The position numbers were made by a program, and so were the translations under genes. Shown in pieces: positions 34,745 to 44,377 of a DNA stretch of 64,000 nt. The number at the start of each line of letters is the position of its first letter. The stretch's first letter is position 1. The DNA is from Pyrenophora tritici-repentis (taxonomy: Eukaryota; Ascomycota; Dothideomycetes; Pleosporales; Pleosporaceae): positions 2,480,001 through 2,544,000 of the forward strand of contig NC_089391.1 of NCBI RefSeq assembly GCF_003171515.1, in the 5' to 3' direction. The notes under the pieces were generated by a model. The model saw only the letters and a list, made by a program, of their open reading frames with translations, searched no databases and was not told the DNA's origin.

Positions 34745-35092
34745 GGTGGGTGGGCGTTACATTGAGCGACTCGTGGGGTGGTGGGTGGGTCTTTGTGATA
34801 GCGCGACCATGTCTTGCGGTGTGTTTACTGGCGGTTGCTAGGGCGGCGACAAAGCGGGTCTGGGCTTGCTAAAGGGTCCGGGCGGAGGTAGTCCCTTTTG
34901 GCAGCGCCTGCCCGCATTACCAGCTAGCACACTAGCACACCAGGAGACATTTCTCAAAGACACAACTCCCACTTCACTACACCGTACCCCAAACCATCCC
35001 TATATCCCCTACAGCCGTCTCGCACGATTCAGCTGTAAGCACACGCACACCCACTTCACCCTTTATACACGCCCTGCACACCCACAGCAGCT
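34745..35092. promoter_or_regulatory. Divergent promoter, securin-like gene / tropomyosin
   Basis: Only 348 bp lie between the two start codons on opposite strands, so both promoters must be here or overlap. No TATA box stands out; the tropomyosin side is C/A-rich. Confidence 0.5.
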
Positions 35093-35760
35093 ATGGATCA
35101 GATCAAGAAGGTGAGTCCGCCCCCATACCCCGCCATTGTCCCCTTTCCGTGGTACACACTACCTCACCCGACGCCACAATTGCTGCATGTCGTACCGAAT
35201 GCGTAGCTGACATATGATCCCGCACAGCGCATGGAGGCTCTCCGCGTCGAGGCGGACGAGAGTAGTGCTCGGGCCGAAGAGCTCAAGGCAAAGGTCAAGC
35301 AGCTCGAATCGGAGACGACACAAAAGGAGCAGGAGATTACGTCGCTGTCGCACAAGAACCAGGTGCTCGAGAGCGAGGTTGAGAAGCTCGAAACGCAAGT
35401 CAAGACCTACAAGGACGAAGCTGGTGCGGGCGCTCAGGCCGGCACCCAAGCCGAGAGCCTCCAGCGAAAGATCCAAGTTCTTGAGGAAGAAGCTGAGGAA
35501 TCGGACAGGACGATTCGCGAGCTCAACGAAAAGTACGTCGATTCGCTGTCGAGCTTCACCGCCCCCTGTCTGCAAGCACTGACACGTCACGCTCTAGGCT
35601 CCGCCAAACCGATGTCAAGTCGGGCCACTACGAACGCAAAGTCCAGGCTCTCGAGCAGTCCCGCGACCAGTGGGAAACCAAGTACGAGGAGATGGCTAAG
35701 AAATACGCCGACACCAAGAAGGAGCTCGACGACTTCGTCAAGGAGATCGGTAACATCTGA
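35093..35760 (+). CDS. tpm1: Tropomyosin (Cdc8/Tpm1 type)
   Basis: Three exons (35093-35110, 35228-35532, 35598-35760) give 161 residues, the length of fission-yeast Cdc8. The whole protein is one coiled coil with regular hydrophobic heptads: KRMEALRVEADESSARAEEL, ETTQKEQEITSLSHKNQVLE, LQRKIQVLEEEAEESDRTI, then LRQTDVKSGHYERKVQALEQ. The MDQIKKRMEALR start matches fungal tropomyosins, where N-terminal acetylation, often by NatB on Met-Asp, strengthens actin binding. It polymerises along formin-made actin filaments, stabilising cables for polarised growth and the cytokinetic ring. Exon 1 codes for only six residues. A NatB subunit gene lies 14 kb away (48.9 kb), a functional but probably accidental link. 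Confidence 0.95.
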
Positions 35761-36235
35761 TCTCCCTGCCGCCGATCCTTTGCCGTGGTTGACTGTATCT
35801 AGCCGAGTTTTGAGTCGAGCGTCGTTATCGTCCGTGTACGGAATTCGATATCGAGCGCGTGCGACATGAATGGTAGTTGTGGTCGAGGATGATAGTCGCG
35901 CGCTGTGGAGCTTAGACAGAAGGACCAGATTTTACATCACATCCCCTACCCCTACCCTATATATCTGTTTCGTTTCCCGCAGTGGCTTGCTGAGCGGGCT
36001 TGTTCGCTTTAGATAATCCCTGAGCGAATGCATTGTTGGTCGCTTCTGGCAATACATCCCTTTAATCTGAAAGCGATGCACGTGTGATTTGTTACGCTGA
36101 CATGTGACCTATGATGTGTTGGCTTGGAAGCACCTTTACCCATGTACTTTCGTATACTTTCAGCTAAAGACTTTCGTGGACAGGGTATCATATTTTTCGT
36201 AGACCACACTCCCTACATATGCTCATGTAATGACC
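35761..36235. other. Intergenic between convergent tropomyosin and RRP17
   Basis: 475 bp of 3'-flanking sequence for both genes. Nothing else recognised. Confidence 0.6.
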
Positions 36236-37011
36236 CTACTTGCTCGTCCTGGCCTCCTTCTGCTTCCTCTTTTTCATACCCTGCTTCATGCGCTCCGCCT
36301 TTCTCTCCGTTTTGGTCTCATACCTAAACTTCTTCTTCTTCTTCTTGAGCCTGTCACTATTCTTCGGCCACGCCTTTGTCCACACCCTCTTCTTGCTCTC
36401 CTCTGCCGCCGCCTCCGCCGCCTTCCTCTTCGCCGCCGCTTCCTCGTCCTCGTCTTCGCCCGGCCGCGAGAAGCCTGCCCGTGATATGCCCACACTTTCA
36501 ATCGTAACGGTCGTGTATTTATCCTCGTCAATGTACTCGTCCTCTTGGTTTATCGGCTCGGGTTCCTGGAACCCTGTGAATTCTTCCTCCTCGTCATCGT
36601 CATTGTCGGATGTTTCGCCCGCTTCGTCCAGGTCGCCATTTGCTTGCTTGACTAATCGGTTTACTTCTTCAACGTGGCGCTCTAGGTCGGCTTTGCGCTG
36701 TTCTCGTAGCTATATTGGCAGGATATGTTAGCTATCAGTCCTGCTTTGTCGTAGGGATTCATAGTAGCTCTGTAGAGCGGGTTGGTGCTGTGTTGTTGCG
36801 AATGAACTCCACGGGAAAACCGTACCTCTCGTCTGAACTTCAACTTCTCCTCTTTCTCGCGCTTTGCATTCTCCTCCTGGGCATGCTTTATGCGCGCGAG
36901 TTTGCGCTTGTGGAAGCCTGTCAGGTATTCTTCGCGCGCTGCAAAGTCGAAATCAATCTTTTCCGGAGCCGTGACGGTGATTTTGCGTTTCTTCGAGGCC
37001 GGTGGTGCCAT
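36236..37011 (-). CDS. rrp17: Ribosomal RNA-processing protein Rrp17/Nop25, frameshifted in this sequence
   Basis: Exon 1 is 37011-36826, the intron 36825-36711, exon 2 36710-36236. Rrp17 (NOL12 in animals) is a nucleolar 5'-3' exonuclease-type factor for 60S pre-rRNA maturation. Family marks: KIDFDFAAREEYLTGFHKRK in exon 1; LREQRKADLERHVEEV, then NRLVKQANGDLDEAGE, and a very basic tail (WTKAWPKNSDRLKKKKKKFR). The two middle pieces are in different frames: after GTA at 36665-36663 the reading must skip one base of a run of four A (minus strand, ~36663-36660) to continue. Read literally, translation stops after about 98 residues. With one base less the product is about 219 residues, the family length. 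No acceptor choice repairs this, because the second frame has a stop at ~36685. An assembly indel is the likeliest cause; a real null allele is possible but unexpected for an essential gene. Confidence 0.85.
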
Positions 37012-37366
37012 GGCGACTTGTATTTACGGGGTTTATTCTACGCGTGGACGTTGTTTGCGTGGTGAGCACTGCTGCTACCTGCGTTTGCGAGAAAGTTGCG
37101 GAGTTTGGGAAAATTACCTAGCGGACAGGGATCTGATGGTTTGGGTGGAGCCGAGGCGGTTCTGGCTTAGGGCGCAGGTATACGGGTACACTAACGCTCT
37201 AAGAGAATGATATTACAAGTGCATTATTTATTATTACAGTCATCTGTGTGGGTCTGGTAGAAGCGTAGCGATTTTATTGTCTAGCACGTGGGCGTCAAGT
37301 GCGCGACTAAAGGATATGCACAAGGATGTAAATCGAAGTCTATCAGATGTTGAGTGTAGGTGGCAT
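37012..37366. other. Intergenic, RRP17 promoter
   Basis: 355 bp between the RRP17 start and the stop of the transferase gene, both on the minus strand. No element recognised. Confidence 0.6.
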
Positions 37367-38719
37367 TTACAATGCCTCGTTTTGTGTCTCGTCTTTTCCA
37401 TTCGATGCACCGCCATCCAGGCCCAGTATCCTCCTCCTCCACGGTAGCGATTCTAGATGACTCTTCGCTTTCTGGGTAATACATAGTGCTGGGTCCACGG
37501 AGCGGAGACCGCTTTCTCCAAACATGGCAATCACCATGAGGCCCAGGAACGAATGGTACATATCTGGTGGGTCTCCTGTAACCTTGCCAAATCCTCCTAC
37601 AAGATGCTGTGTCTTGTCTAACAGCCACTTCCGGATGGGTACTTGATCGACAATGTTGAGATAGCCAAGGATTTGTAAGGGGGCACACGTCCAGTAGGCA
37701 TAGCATGTGTCTGCCACCTTGTTGCATCTACCGTTGACGCCAACCCAATCCAGCTCATAATGAACACGAGGCCGTCCTTTGGTGTTCTCTTTTGCTTGCG
37801 CCGAAGGGTAAGCTCCAAGCTTTACAAAGCTGTGGGCATCGTGACAAGTTTCCGATGAATCTGTCTCGTCGTTCATAGTGTCCAAACCATCATCCTCATC
37901 TAATGTAAGAGTTTGGCGCGAGACGAGCCAGTGTAGTGTCTTTGGGACATCGCTGACTCCGCGGATTACACCATCGGGCTTTTGCGATGGTGGTAACGGC
38001 AAGCGGCCCAGGAACGCCAGAGCAGCAATGGCACAGCAGGTGAAGCCGGCATGGGCTTCGTGGTACGGGGCTTCAGAAATACCTCCATCGTAGCATTCTG
38101 ACGAGCGAACACACGTGACGAACTTGTCAACATCAATGTCCGGTATACCTTCACAGGGGCCCTCGAGGTCACCCCGTAGGATCCATCTAATCGCCGTAGC
38201 CATGTACCCAAACCTCGAATCGTTACCGCCATGTACGCTGTCATCCTCGCCTAGCGTTTCTCCAAAGCTGCCCTCTGATCGCTGCATCTTGACCAACCAT
38301 GCCAAGATTTCCGTTCTTTTGACCTTCTCCAGATCATCGCCCAGGACAACAAGGGTCAGGAGGGCAAAAAAAGTACCCGGAACATGGGCAGGGTCCCAAG
38401 ACTTGTTCTCCTCATTCCTCAACTCCCCAAAGTTGGACCCTGGCCATGGCCGAAACCCTCCCTCGGGCAGTTGGCAGCTGTAGACCCAGTCGATGTGCCC
38501 TTGACGCTCTTCAGCTGACAAGGCAGCATCAAGGTCGCCCAAGATGTCGAGAGCCGAGACAGTGAAGAGGGCCAGCAGCATGCGATTAGAGTCATTGCTG
38601 GTGTAGAAGTGTGGCAGCAACGTCTTCAGGTTGCGACGCCAGTACTTTACATGGCGGGCATGGTTGAATTGGGTGATGCTGTCGATGGCAGTTGGGGTGG
38701 TAGTTGAAGTGGGAGCCAT
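37367..38719 (-). CDS. cdc43: Protein geranylgeranyltransferase type I, beta subunit
   Basis: A single exon encodes 450 residues. This is the catalytic-side subunit of GGTase-I, which with the farnesyltransferase/GGTase alpha subunit attaches geranylgeranyl to CAAX-Leu proteins such as Rho1 and Cdc42. Prenyltransferase repeats of the alpha-alpha barrel are visible: HIDWVYSCQLPEGGFRPWPG, LAWLVKMQRSEGSFGE, ECYDGGISEAPYHEAHAGFT and DKTQHLVGGFGKVTGDPPDM. The zinc ligands are D337 and C339 (KVADTCYAYW) and H389 (DMYHSFLGL). HAGFTCCAIAALAFL is typical of the beta subunits. It differs from farnesyltransferase beta and Rab GGTase beta mainly in length and in the insert between residues ~265 and 325. 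The divergent neighbour is a RhoGAP, whose target class depends on this modification. Confidence 0.93.
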   Translation of the reverse strand: MAPTSTTTPTAIDSITQFNHARHVKYWRRNLKTLLPHFYTSNDSNRMLLALFTVSALDILGDLDAALSAEERQGHIDWVYSCQLPEGGFRPWPGSNFGELRNEENKSWDPAHVPGTFFALLTLVVLGDDLEKVKRTEILAWLVKMQRSEGSFGETLGEDDSVHGGNDSRFGYMATAIRWILRGDLEGPCEGIPDIDVDKFVTCVRSSECYDGGISEAPYHEAHAGFTCCAIAALAFLGRLPLPPSQKPDGVIRGVSDVPKTLHWLVSRQTLTLDEDDGLDTMNDETDSSETCHDAHSFVKLGAYPSAQAKENTKGRPRVHYELDWVGVNGRCNKVADTCYAYWTCAPLQILGYLNIVDQVPIRKWLLDKTQHLVGGFGKVTGDPPDMYHSFLGLMVIAMFGESGLRSVDPALCITQKAKSHLESLPWRRRILGLDGGASNGKDETQNEAL

Positions 38720-39719
38720 GATGGGAAGTGCGTAACGGGATACGTGGTCCCGGCGTCACTTGCCGAGCGAGGTGTCGGTTCCCCTGCGAGTGCTTTGTGC
38801 TGAAGGCGGGGCTGACGTAGAGGCCAAGGCGTGTGTTTTGTCTATTAGCAACAAGGCGGATGGATGGCAGATTAGGAGACGGCCGTCATGTCATGCCCAC
38901 CAACCAAACGCTGTTGACGAGGCCAAAAAAGCAGGCCACGACCAGGGCTCTGTTGAGCAGGGCTGCTGGGACGGGTTTGACGGTACGTTGGGGCGGTAGC
39001 AGGGGGGAAAGTGCAGCGATTAGTACGAGGAGTGGAATTACGGTGCTATGCAGGGTGGGATTTGCAGTTGCTGGTGGTGAGCCTACTCGGCGACGGGGTT
39101 AGTACAATGATGATGCATAGACGGTAGTAGGCGCGTGGATCAGACTCTAGTCCATGCAGGGGCCGCGCTTAGGGTTCGGTGAATTGACACTGATATTTAT
39201 ATCGTCCGCTAGAGGGGAAATATCGGGCAGAAGCGTGTGCGCCTGGTAGGCCTGGCTAACGAGGGCCTGTCACGAACAAACGGCGGCGGCGGCGGCACCT
39301 GCAGGGGTCCATGAGACATTCTGCTCTGCCCCCCCCAGTTGAGCGTGCAGAAACATCTCCTGAACTGAACTATTAGTCAAGTACCGTACAGTGCCTCAGC
39401 CGCGACCCTCGACTTGTTGTTTCTCGCCCGTCACCCGTTACAGTTACAGTCACCAGTCATCCGTCACCGCCCGTCACCCGTCACCCGTCTGCCACCCGAT
39501 TCCGAGCCCTGGCGTGGGACAGGCTCTCCGACGACGCTACATCACTGGGTCTGCGCTTGCGTGTTCCCCAGACTAACCTTGGCTGCCCACTATACTGCCG
39601 CTGCCGACTTTGAACCACCGCCCACCATCCAACGTTTGTTTTGATACATTGCCACTTTTGATACCCCCCCCCCCGGCCAGCCACGAGTTGCGCGACGACT
39701 CGACTTTTGGACCGCCGCC
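38720..39719. promoter_or_regulatory. Divergent promoter, transferase / RhoGAP
   Basis: 1.0 kb separates two divergent starts. It includes a CGG run (39281-39296) and an 11-C homopolymer (39664-39674) close to the RhoGAP start. Short frames here have no protein features. Confidence 0.5.
39664..39674. repeat. Poly-C run of 11
   Basis: A homopolymer of 11 C 46 bp before the RhoGAP start codon, in the presumed 5' leader. Such runs are prone to length error. Confidence 0.85.
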
Positions 39720-42450
39720 ATGAGTACCGGTTTCGCTGCGTCTTTCTGGTCCAGCGACTATGCGGGAGGTACGACCTGAAGCCGCTCCCTCCCTGGCCCC
39801 GCGTATGTGCTGACTCTGAGTCTAGGCCTGGGCGTTCTCTTTGGAAAGCTCCAACAGGGAGTGCAGGAGAATCAGCAGATCCTTACCGTAGCCCGCATGC
39901 GAGCCGATGCCGAAGAGGCATATGGAAACAGTCTGTCCGCCATTCCGCCAGCTACGGATCGCATAGGCGGCGGCTTCAGCAGAGATGAGGGCGCAAGTGT
40001 GCGCAAGGTGCGTGCGAGAGACTGCATGTATGCGCAAAACTATCCGCTAATCCCAACCAGGCCTACGAGGGCGTCCGCACAGAGATGGAGGCAGCCGCCT
40101 CGAATCACAAGAAGATCGCATCCAACATCCGGGAGCTCGTCGTGAACCCCTTTGGCCGCTGGTGTGAGGCGCATGCTGCCCGTGTCCAGAACTCGCAAGA
40201 CGACCTGCAATCGCGCATCAAGATCCACGACCGTCAAGCAGATGCCGTGCGCAAGTTCCGCTCACAGTACTACAACAAATGCCGCCTGGTCGAGGACTTG
40301 GAGGAGGAGGACAAGCTCGCTTTCCAGGACCCCCAGAGTGAAGTCACCCAAAGCCCGAAACTGAAGGTCCCCACCATAAAGATGTCGGAGCCCGACCAGG
40401 ACGAGGAGGAGCCCATTGATCTGGGCGACGAGACATATCAGCCCGACCAGGTCAAGAAGATCTTAACCCACATGCTGGACAATATCAAGATGGGGGAAGT
40501 CAAGGTCCCCATTCTCGGCACTTACCAAAATTGCTCGACCGGTGCCGACATCACTGAATACATCCAGCAACACATGGGAGCTACCACTGTCAGTTACGCA
40601 GAGCGCATTGGACAGGACATGGTATCGCACGGCTTCCTACGCCTTGTCGGCAACGTAGGCAACACTTTTGCGAACAGCTCCAGGATGAGCTACCAGTGGA
40701 AACCCAAGACTTTCCAGGTCACTGGACTACCTGAGAAGAAGCAGCCCCTGGCTCGCTCGTCTACCGCCATGTCCAATTCATCAACCGAATTCACCGTTGA
40801 CTCACCCGTTGGAACTGTGCAGGAGTATCTACAGGGCTGGAACCCACTCAACAATCAGTTCCCCAACGAGACCCCGGCCGAAAGGCTGAGGCGAGAGGCT
40901 CGAGAGTCTGACGAGCGGTACAAGGCCGCGGTGAAGAAGCTTGACTCCCTGCGCTGCAACCTGGAAGAGGCCATGATTGACCATCTCAAGTTTATGGAGC
41001 GTTGTGAGCTGGACAGGCTAAAGGCCATCAAAGCCGTCATCTTGGACTTCTCTGGTGCCGTCAGCAACGTCATCCCAAGTCTGCAGAGCACAGTAGACAA
41101 GATGATGCTTTTCCAAGAAACTGTTCAGCCACTGGGCGATCTTCGATACATGCTGGAGAACTACAGAACGGGGCCTTTTGTGCCCAGGGTCACAACTTAC
41201 GAAAACTACTACAACTCGGTAGACGGTACGATATCCTACATACTGACCAATAATGGTATACTGACAAATTCACAGAACAAACATTTGGTGTAGACCTGGA
41301 GGCTCGGGCTCGCTCAGACAAGAAGCGAGTACCCGTCATCGTAACGACCGTTCTGACTTTCCTGGACAACCACTACCCTGATCTTGAGGGTGATGAAGCT
41401 CGCCGTGGTATTTGGCTTGTTGATGTCCCTCTATCGCAGACTCACACCCTGAGGTCCGAGATCAACACAGGCAAGAGGTTTCCGGACGATTTGCTCGAGA
41501 AGTACGATGTCCCGATTGTGGCAAGCGTCCTCAAGCTCTACCTCTTGGAACTCCCTGGTATGTACTACCCTTCTTCAGTATTATTAGCTTGACTAACTGT
41601 ATCAGATTCGTTGGTTTCCTCGCACGTCTACGAAATCGTCAAGACTATCTACGCGACCACTGCTTCGGACGTCAGCGAAGAGACGCGGGTTTCTGTCCTT
41701 CAATCAACGCTTGGGCAACTGCGTCTTGCAAATATCGCAACACTAGACGCCATCTGCACCCACTTCACTCGCCTGATTGAGCTGACCTCGGCCGACGAAA
41801 CCTATGTCACGGCTCTTGCCAACACACTCGCACCGTGCATTCTGAGGCCGAAGCAAGAGTCGAGTTTAACGATGAATGAGCGCTACAGCTACCGTCTGGT
41901 CCGCGATCTCTTTGCGCACAAGGATGCGATATTCGGGGAACTCAAACGCGCTAGCACGCTTACACACTCATCCTCAGGCGCCCAGCGTCCGCGCGCAATT
42001 TCGACGGATGAGAGCAACCGACGTGCGAACATGGAGGAGCGTCAGCGTGCGATTGCTGCTCAACGTTCACCCCGAGCAACATCGCCAGCACCCGGCTCGC
42101 GCATCTCAGGCTCGCACCGACGCGACCGAAGCCAGACCCGCTTCCCTGTGAATACCTCATCACCCACCGACACGCGGAGGAGTAATGGCAACCGCGGATC
42201 TCTCGAAGTGCCCGGGAGTGATGACAGCTCTACTCACGAGACATCATCTGCGACAACAAATGGTACAACAGAAACTGCACCTACCCCCGTCCCTGCCGAA
42301 CACCCAGCACCGTCGAGCACCCGTGTGCCTTTTCCCCGAAAGCACGCTGGTAGCTTGACGAGAGGCAACAGGGATTCAACCGGCAGTCTGAGGAGTGAAG
42401 ACACGGCGCCCAGGGGCGTCACTTTGGAGGACAAGCCCATGGATGACTAG
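39720..42450 (+). CDS. F-BAR, DEP and RhoGAP domain protein (Rgd2-like)
   Basis: Five exons (39720-39768, 39826-40007, 40061-41225, 41276-41557, 41606-42450) give 840 residues. The order FCH/F-BAR, DEP, second half of F-BAR, RhoGAP is that of yeast Rgd2 and related fungal proteins. F-BAR start: SFWSSDYAGGLGVLFGKLQQG. DEP at ~221-300: ILGTYQNCSTGADITEYIQQ, SYAERIGQDMVSHGFLRLVG. F-BAR helices resume at ~345-460 (RLRREARESDERYKAAVKKL). RhoGAP at ~466-650: FGVDLEARARSDKKRVPVIV, DVPIVASVLKLYLLELPDS, TYVTALANTLAPCILRPK. The usual arginine-finger motif G-x-F-R is GIWL here, so the catalytic Arg is replaced by Leu. The C-terminal 190 residues are Ser/Thr-rich and disordered. Expected role: membrane-curving Rho regulator at growth sites. 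Confidence 0.9.
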
Positions 42451-43217
42451 TGGTAGACGTGTTCTTGACTTCAGCATGCATCCCCCTTGGGGACGAAAAG
42501 GAAGCAAACCCACACCGCCCACACCGCCCAAGTGCTCTTGTGCACGCTAGGGAGTGTATACGCCCAGCACTGTATGTGTTATTGACATGGAGGACGAAAT
42601 AGTTTACTGGACCTATTAATGGCAATGTCACGGGATTTGACGGCTGCATGGGGAGAGGACTGGATAGCGCGTATGGACGCTGTATGTATAGTTTGAGATG
42701 GCAGCAGAGTGGAAGATATGGGGTTCGCATGCATGATGCAGCATGATAATCACGAGTCTGTACGGCCGCTGAATATACGACATTAGTTAGTACTCTAGGC
42801 TGCATTGTCAATGGTGACTCGTACCTGGGACTAACATGGGTGAGATGCGCTAGGCCCAGTTGTCAGATGAGCCGGACTCATGGGTGTCACACTCGCATGT
42901 CCCGTTCCAACTTCCAAGGCGGAGCAGATTCGAGCGACATGGGGGTCAGCTGTGGCTGGGCACACTGGCTGCCCGATCTCGATACCATATACATGGCCTG
43001 TTGCCTTGCTCAGGCGAAGCTCAGTTTGCGCAGTCTTCGCCTCCGTCTCTGTTCCTCTTGAGCGTGAGCTTGTCGAGCGCCCCGTCCCGTCTTCGATCCA
43101 ACCCCACGTTGATCGCCCCACGAATCACATTGCGATCGCAATCGAAGCTTCCCACTTTTGATCCGCTGCTTGCTGCGCTTCGCCTACAGAGAGAGAGAGA
43201 GAGAGAAGGAAGGCATC
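42451..43217. other. Intergenic, RhoGAP 3' flank and promoter of next gene
   Basis: About 770 bp with no supported gene; it ends in the GA repeat at 43188-43206. Confidence 0.55.
43188..43206. repeat. (GA)n microsatellite, 19 bp
   Basis: An AGAGAG run ending 11 bp before the chosen start of the Arg/Ser-rich gene. The in-frame upstream ATG at 43158 would translate it as REREREK. Confidence 0.9.
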
Positions 43218-43865
43218 ATGTGTCTGGTCAAAGTCAAGCAGGAAGAAGAGGTTATTCCTTACCGTATCCACCAGCGCACCCGCTCCCCGCCCCGTCGCCG
43301 GATATCACATGTGCGCCAGTCGCGCGATATTGCACGCCACTCGCGCGACATTGAACGCTACTCACGCACCGAGATAGTGCGCGAGTCGTCTCCTCGACCT
43401 TCAGCGTCCTACGTCTCGGTGCCGTCTCCAAAGCCTCTGCAGATTCCCGCACCACAGCCAGTGCCGGTGTTTGTACAGCCTCCGCCACCTCCGCCACCAG
43501 CGCCTATGCCTGTACCTCCTCCGCCTCCAAGCCACGTCTCTTCTCATCATACACATTCTCACTATGGTGGCGCACACTATGTCGAAGTCTCACCACGATC
43601 CAGTATGAGCTCACGCTCCTCAAGTCCTGGGCGCAGCGAGTATGTGTATAGGGAGCGCGAAGTCAGGCGCGAGCGCGAAAGACACAGTCCCGAGAACCCT
43701 CGGTATGAGCACTACCGATACGTTGAGCCTGCATCGAGCGAGAGTGATCACTATGAAAGGTATCAGCGGGACCGCAGCAGGCAGCGCAGTCGCAGTCGCG
43801 GCGGCCACGATGACGCCAGAGGAAGCTACAGGGAGACTAATACCAGGGTCCAGTACAGAGGATGA
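43218..43865 (+). CDS. Arg/Ser- and Pro-rich hypothetical protein
   Basis: An uninterrupted frame of 215 residues. The N terminus MCLVKVKQEEEVIPYRIHQR leads to basic RSPPRRR and repeated SRDIxRxSR units (RQSRDIARHSRDIERYSRTE). A proline stretch (VFVQPPPPPPPAPMPVPPPP) follows, then RS-type dipeptides with many Tyr and Glu (GRSEYVYREREVRRERERH; RSRQRSRSRGG). The composition resembles splicing-factor RS domains, but no RNA-recognition motif exists. I do not recognise a family. An alternative ATG at 43158 adds 20 residues by translating the GA repeat, which seems less likely. Arg/Ser regions would normally mean nuclear location and phosphorylation; inference only. Confidence 0.7.
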   Translation: MCLVKVKQEEEVIPYRIHQRTRSPPRRRISHVRQSRDIARHSRDIERYSRTEIVRESSPRPSASYVSVPSPKPLQIPAPQPVPVFVQPPPPPPPAPMPVPPPPPSHVSSHHTHSHYGGAHYVEVSPRSSMSSRSSSPGRSEYVYREREVRRERERHSPENPRYEHYRYVEPASSESDHYERYQRDRSRQRSRSRGGHDDARGSYRETNTRVQYRG

Positions 43866-44377
43866 GCGACTCTATGTGCGCACTATTCGCTCCGTGTCTT
43901 GTATTTTGTTGTTGATATCTTTTATTGTTTAACATGCCTAATTGCCCATTGCAATCTTCACATATCTAAATGCGTGATGTTATGAGGTCACTAGTGATGT
44001 GCTACCCATGGGGTTAAACGACAGTTACGAGTCGGCGAAGAGCTAGAGGCAGCAGCTCCCGAGATGGTCGGAGGCAGATGCAGCCGTTTCTGAGCCAAAT
44101 GGCAGTTCTCGGCTGCTGGTGTAAGCGATGATCAGGGAAGCCTTGTAAGGGCTCGGGCACCAGTGGAGTGGTTTCGCATCAACCAAGGGTCGCGATCAGC
44201 ATTGAGGCTAACATTATTACTGGAGCTGAGAACATCTGCCAAAGCACACGTGCTTACTTGCCACGACCGGCACACCTTGCGCAAACTCATCTTCTGGCTA
44301 GACGTATAATACAAGTTTGGACATGACATAATTGACTCTTCCGATCACTCCTCGCCCGTCGCCCTCGACCGCCGACA
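43866..44377. other. Intergenic, promoter of synaptojanin-type gene
   Basis: 512 bp without a supported gene. No clear element seen. Confidence 0.55.

Noticed and set aside
33398..34841. Long plus-strand frames opposite the securin-like gene
   Set aside because: They are antisense; only the minus-strand frame has proper start, splice and conserved-looking segments.
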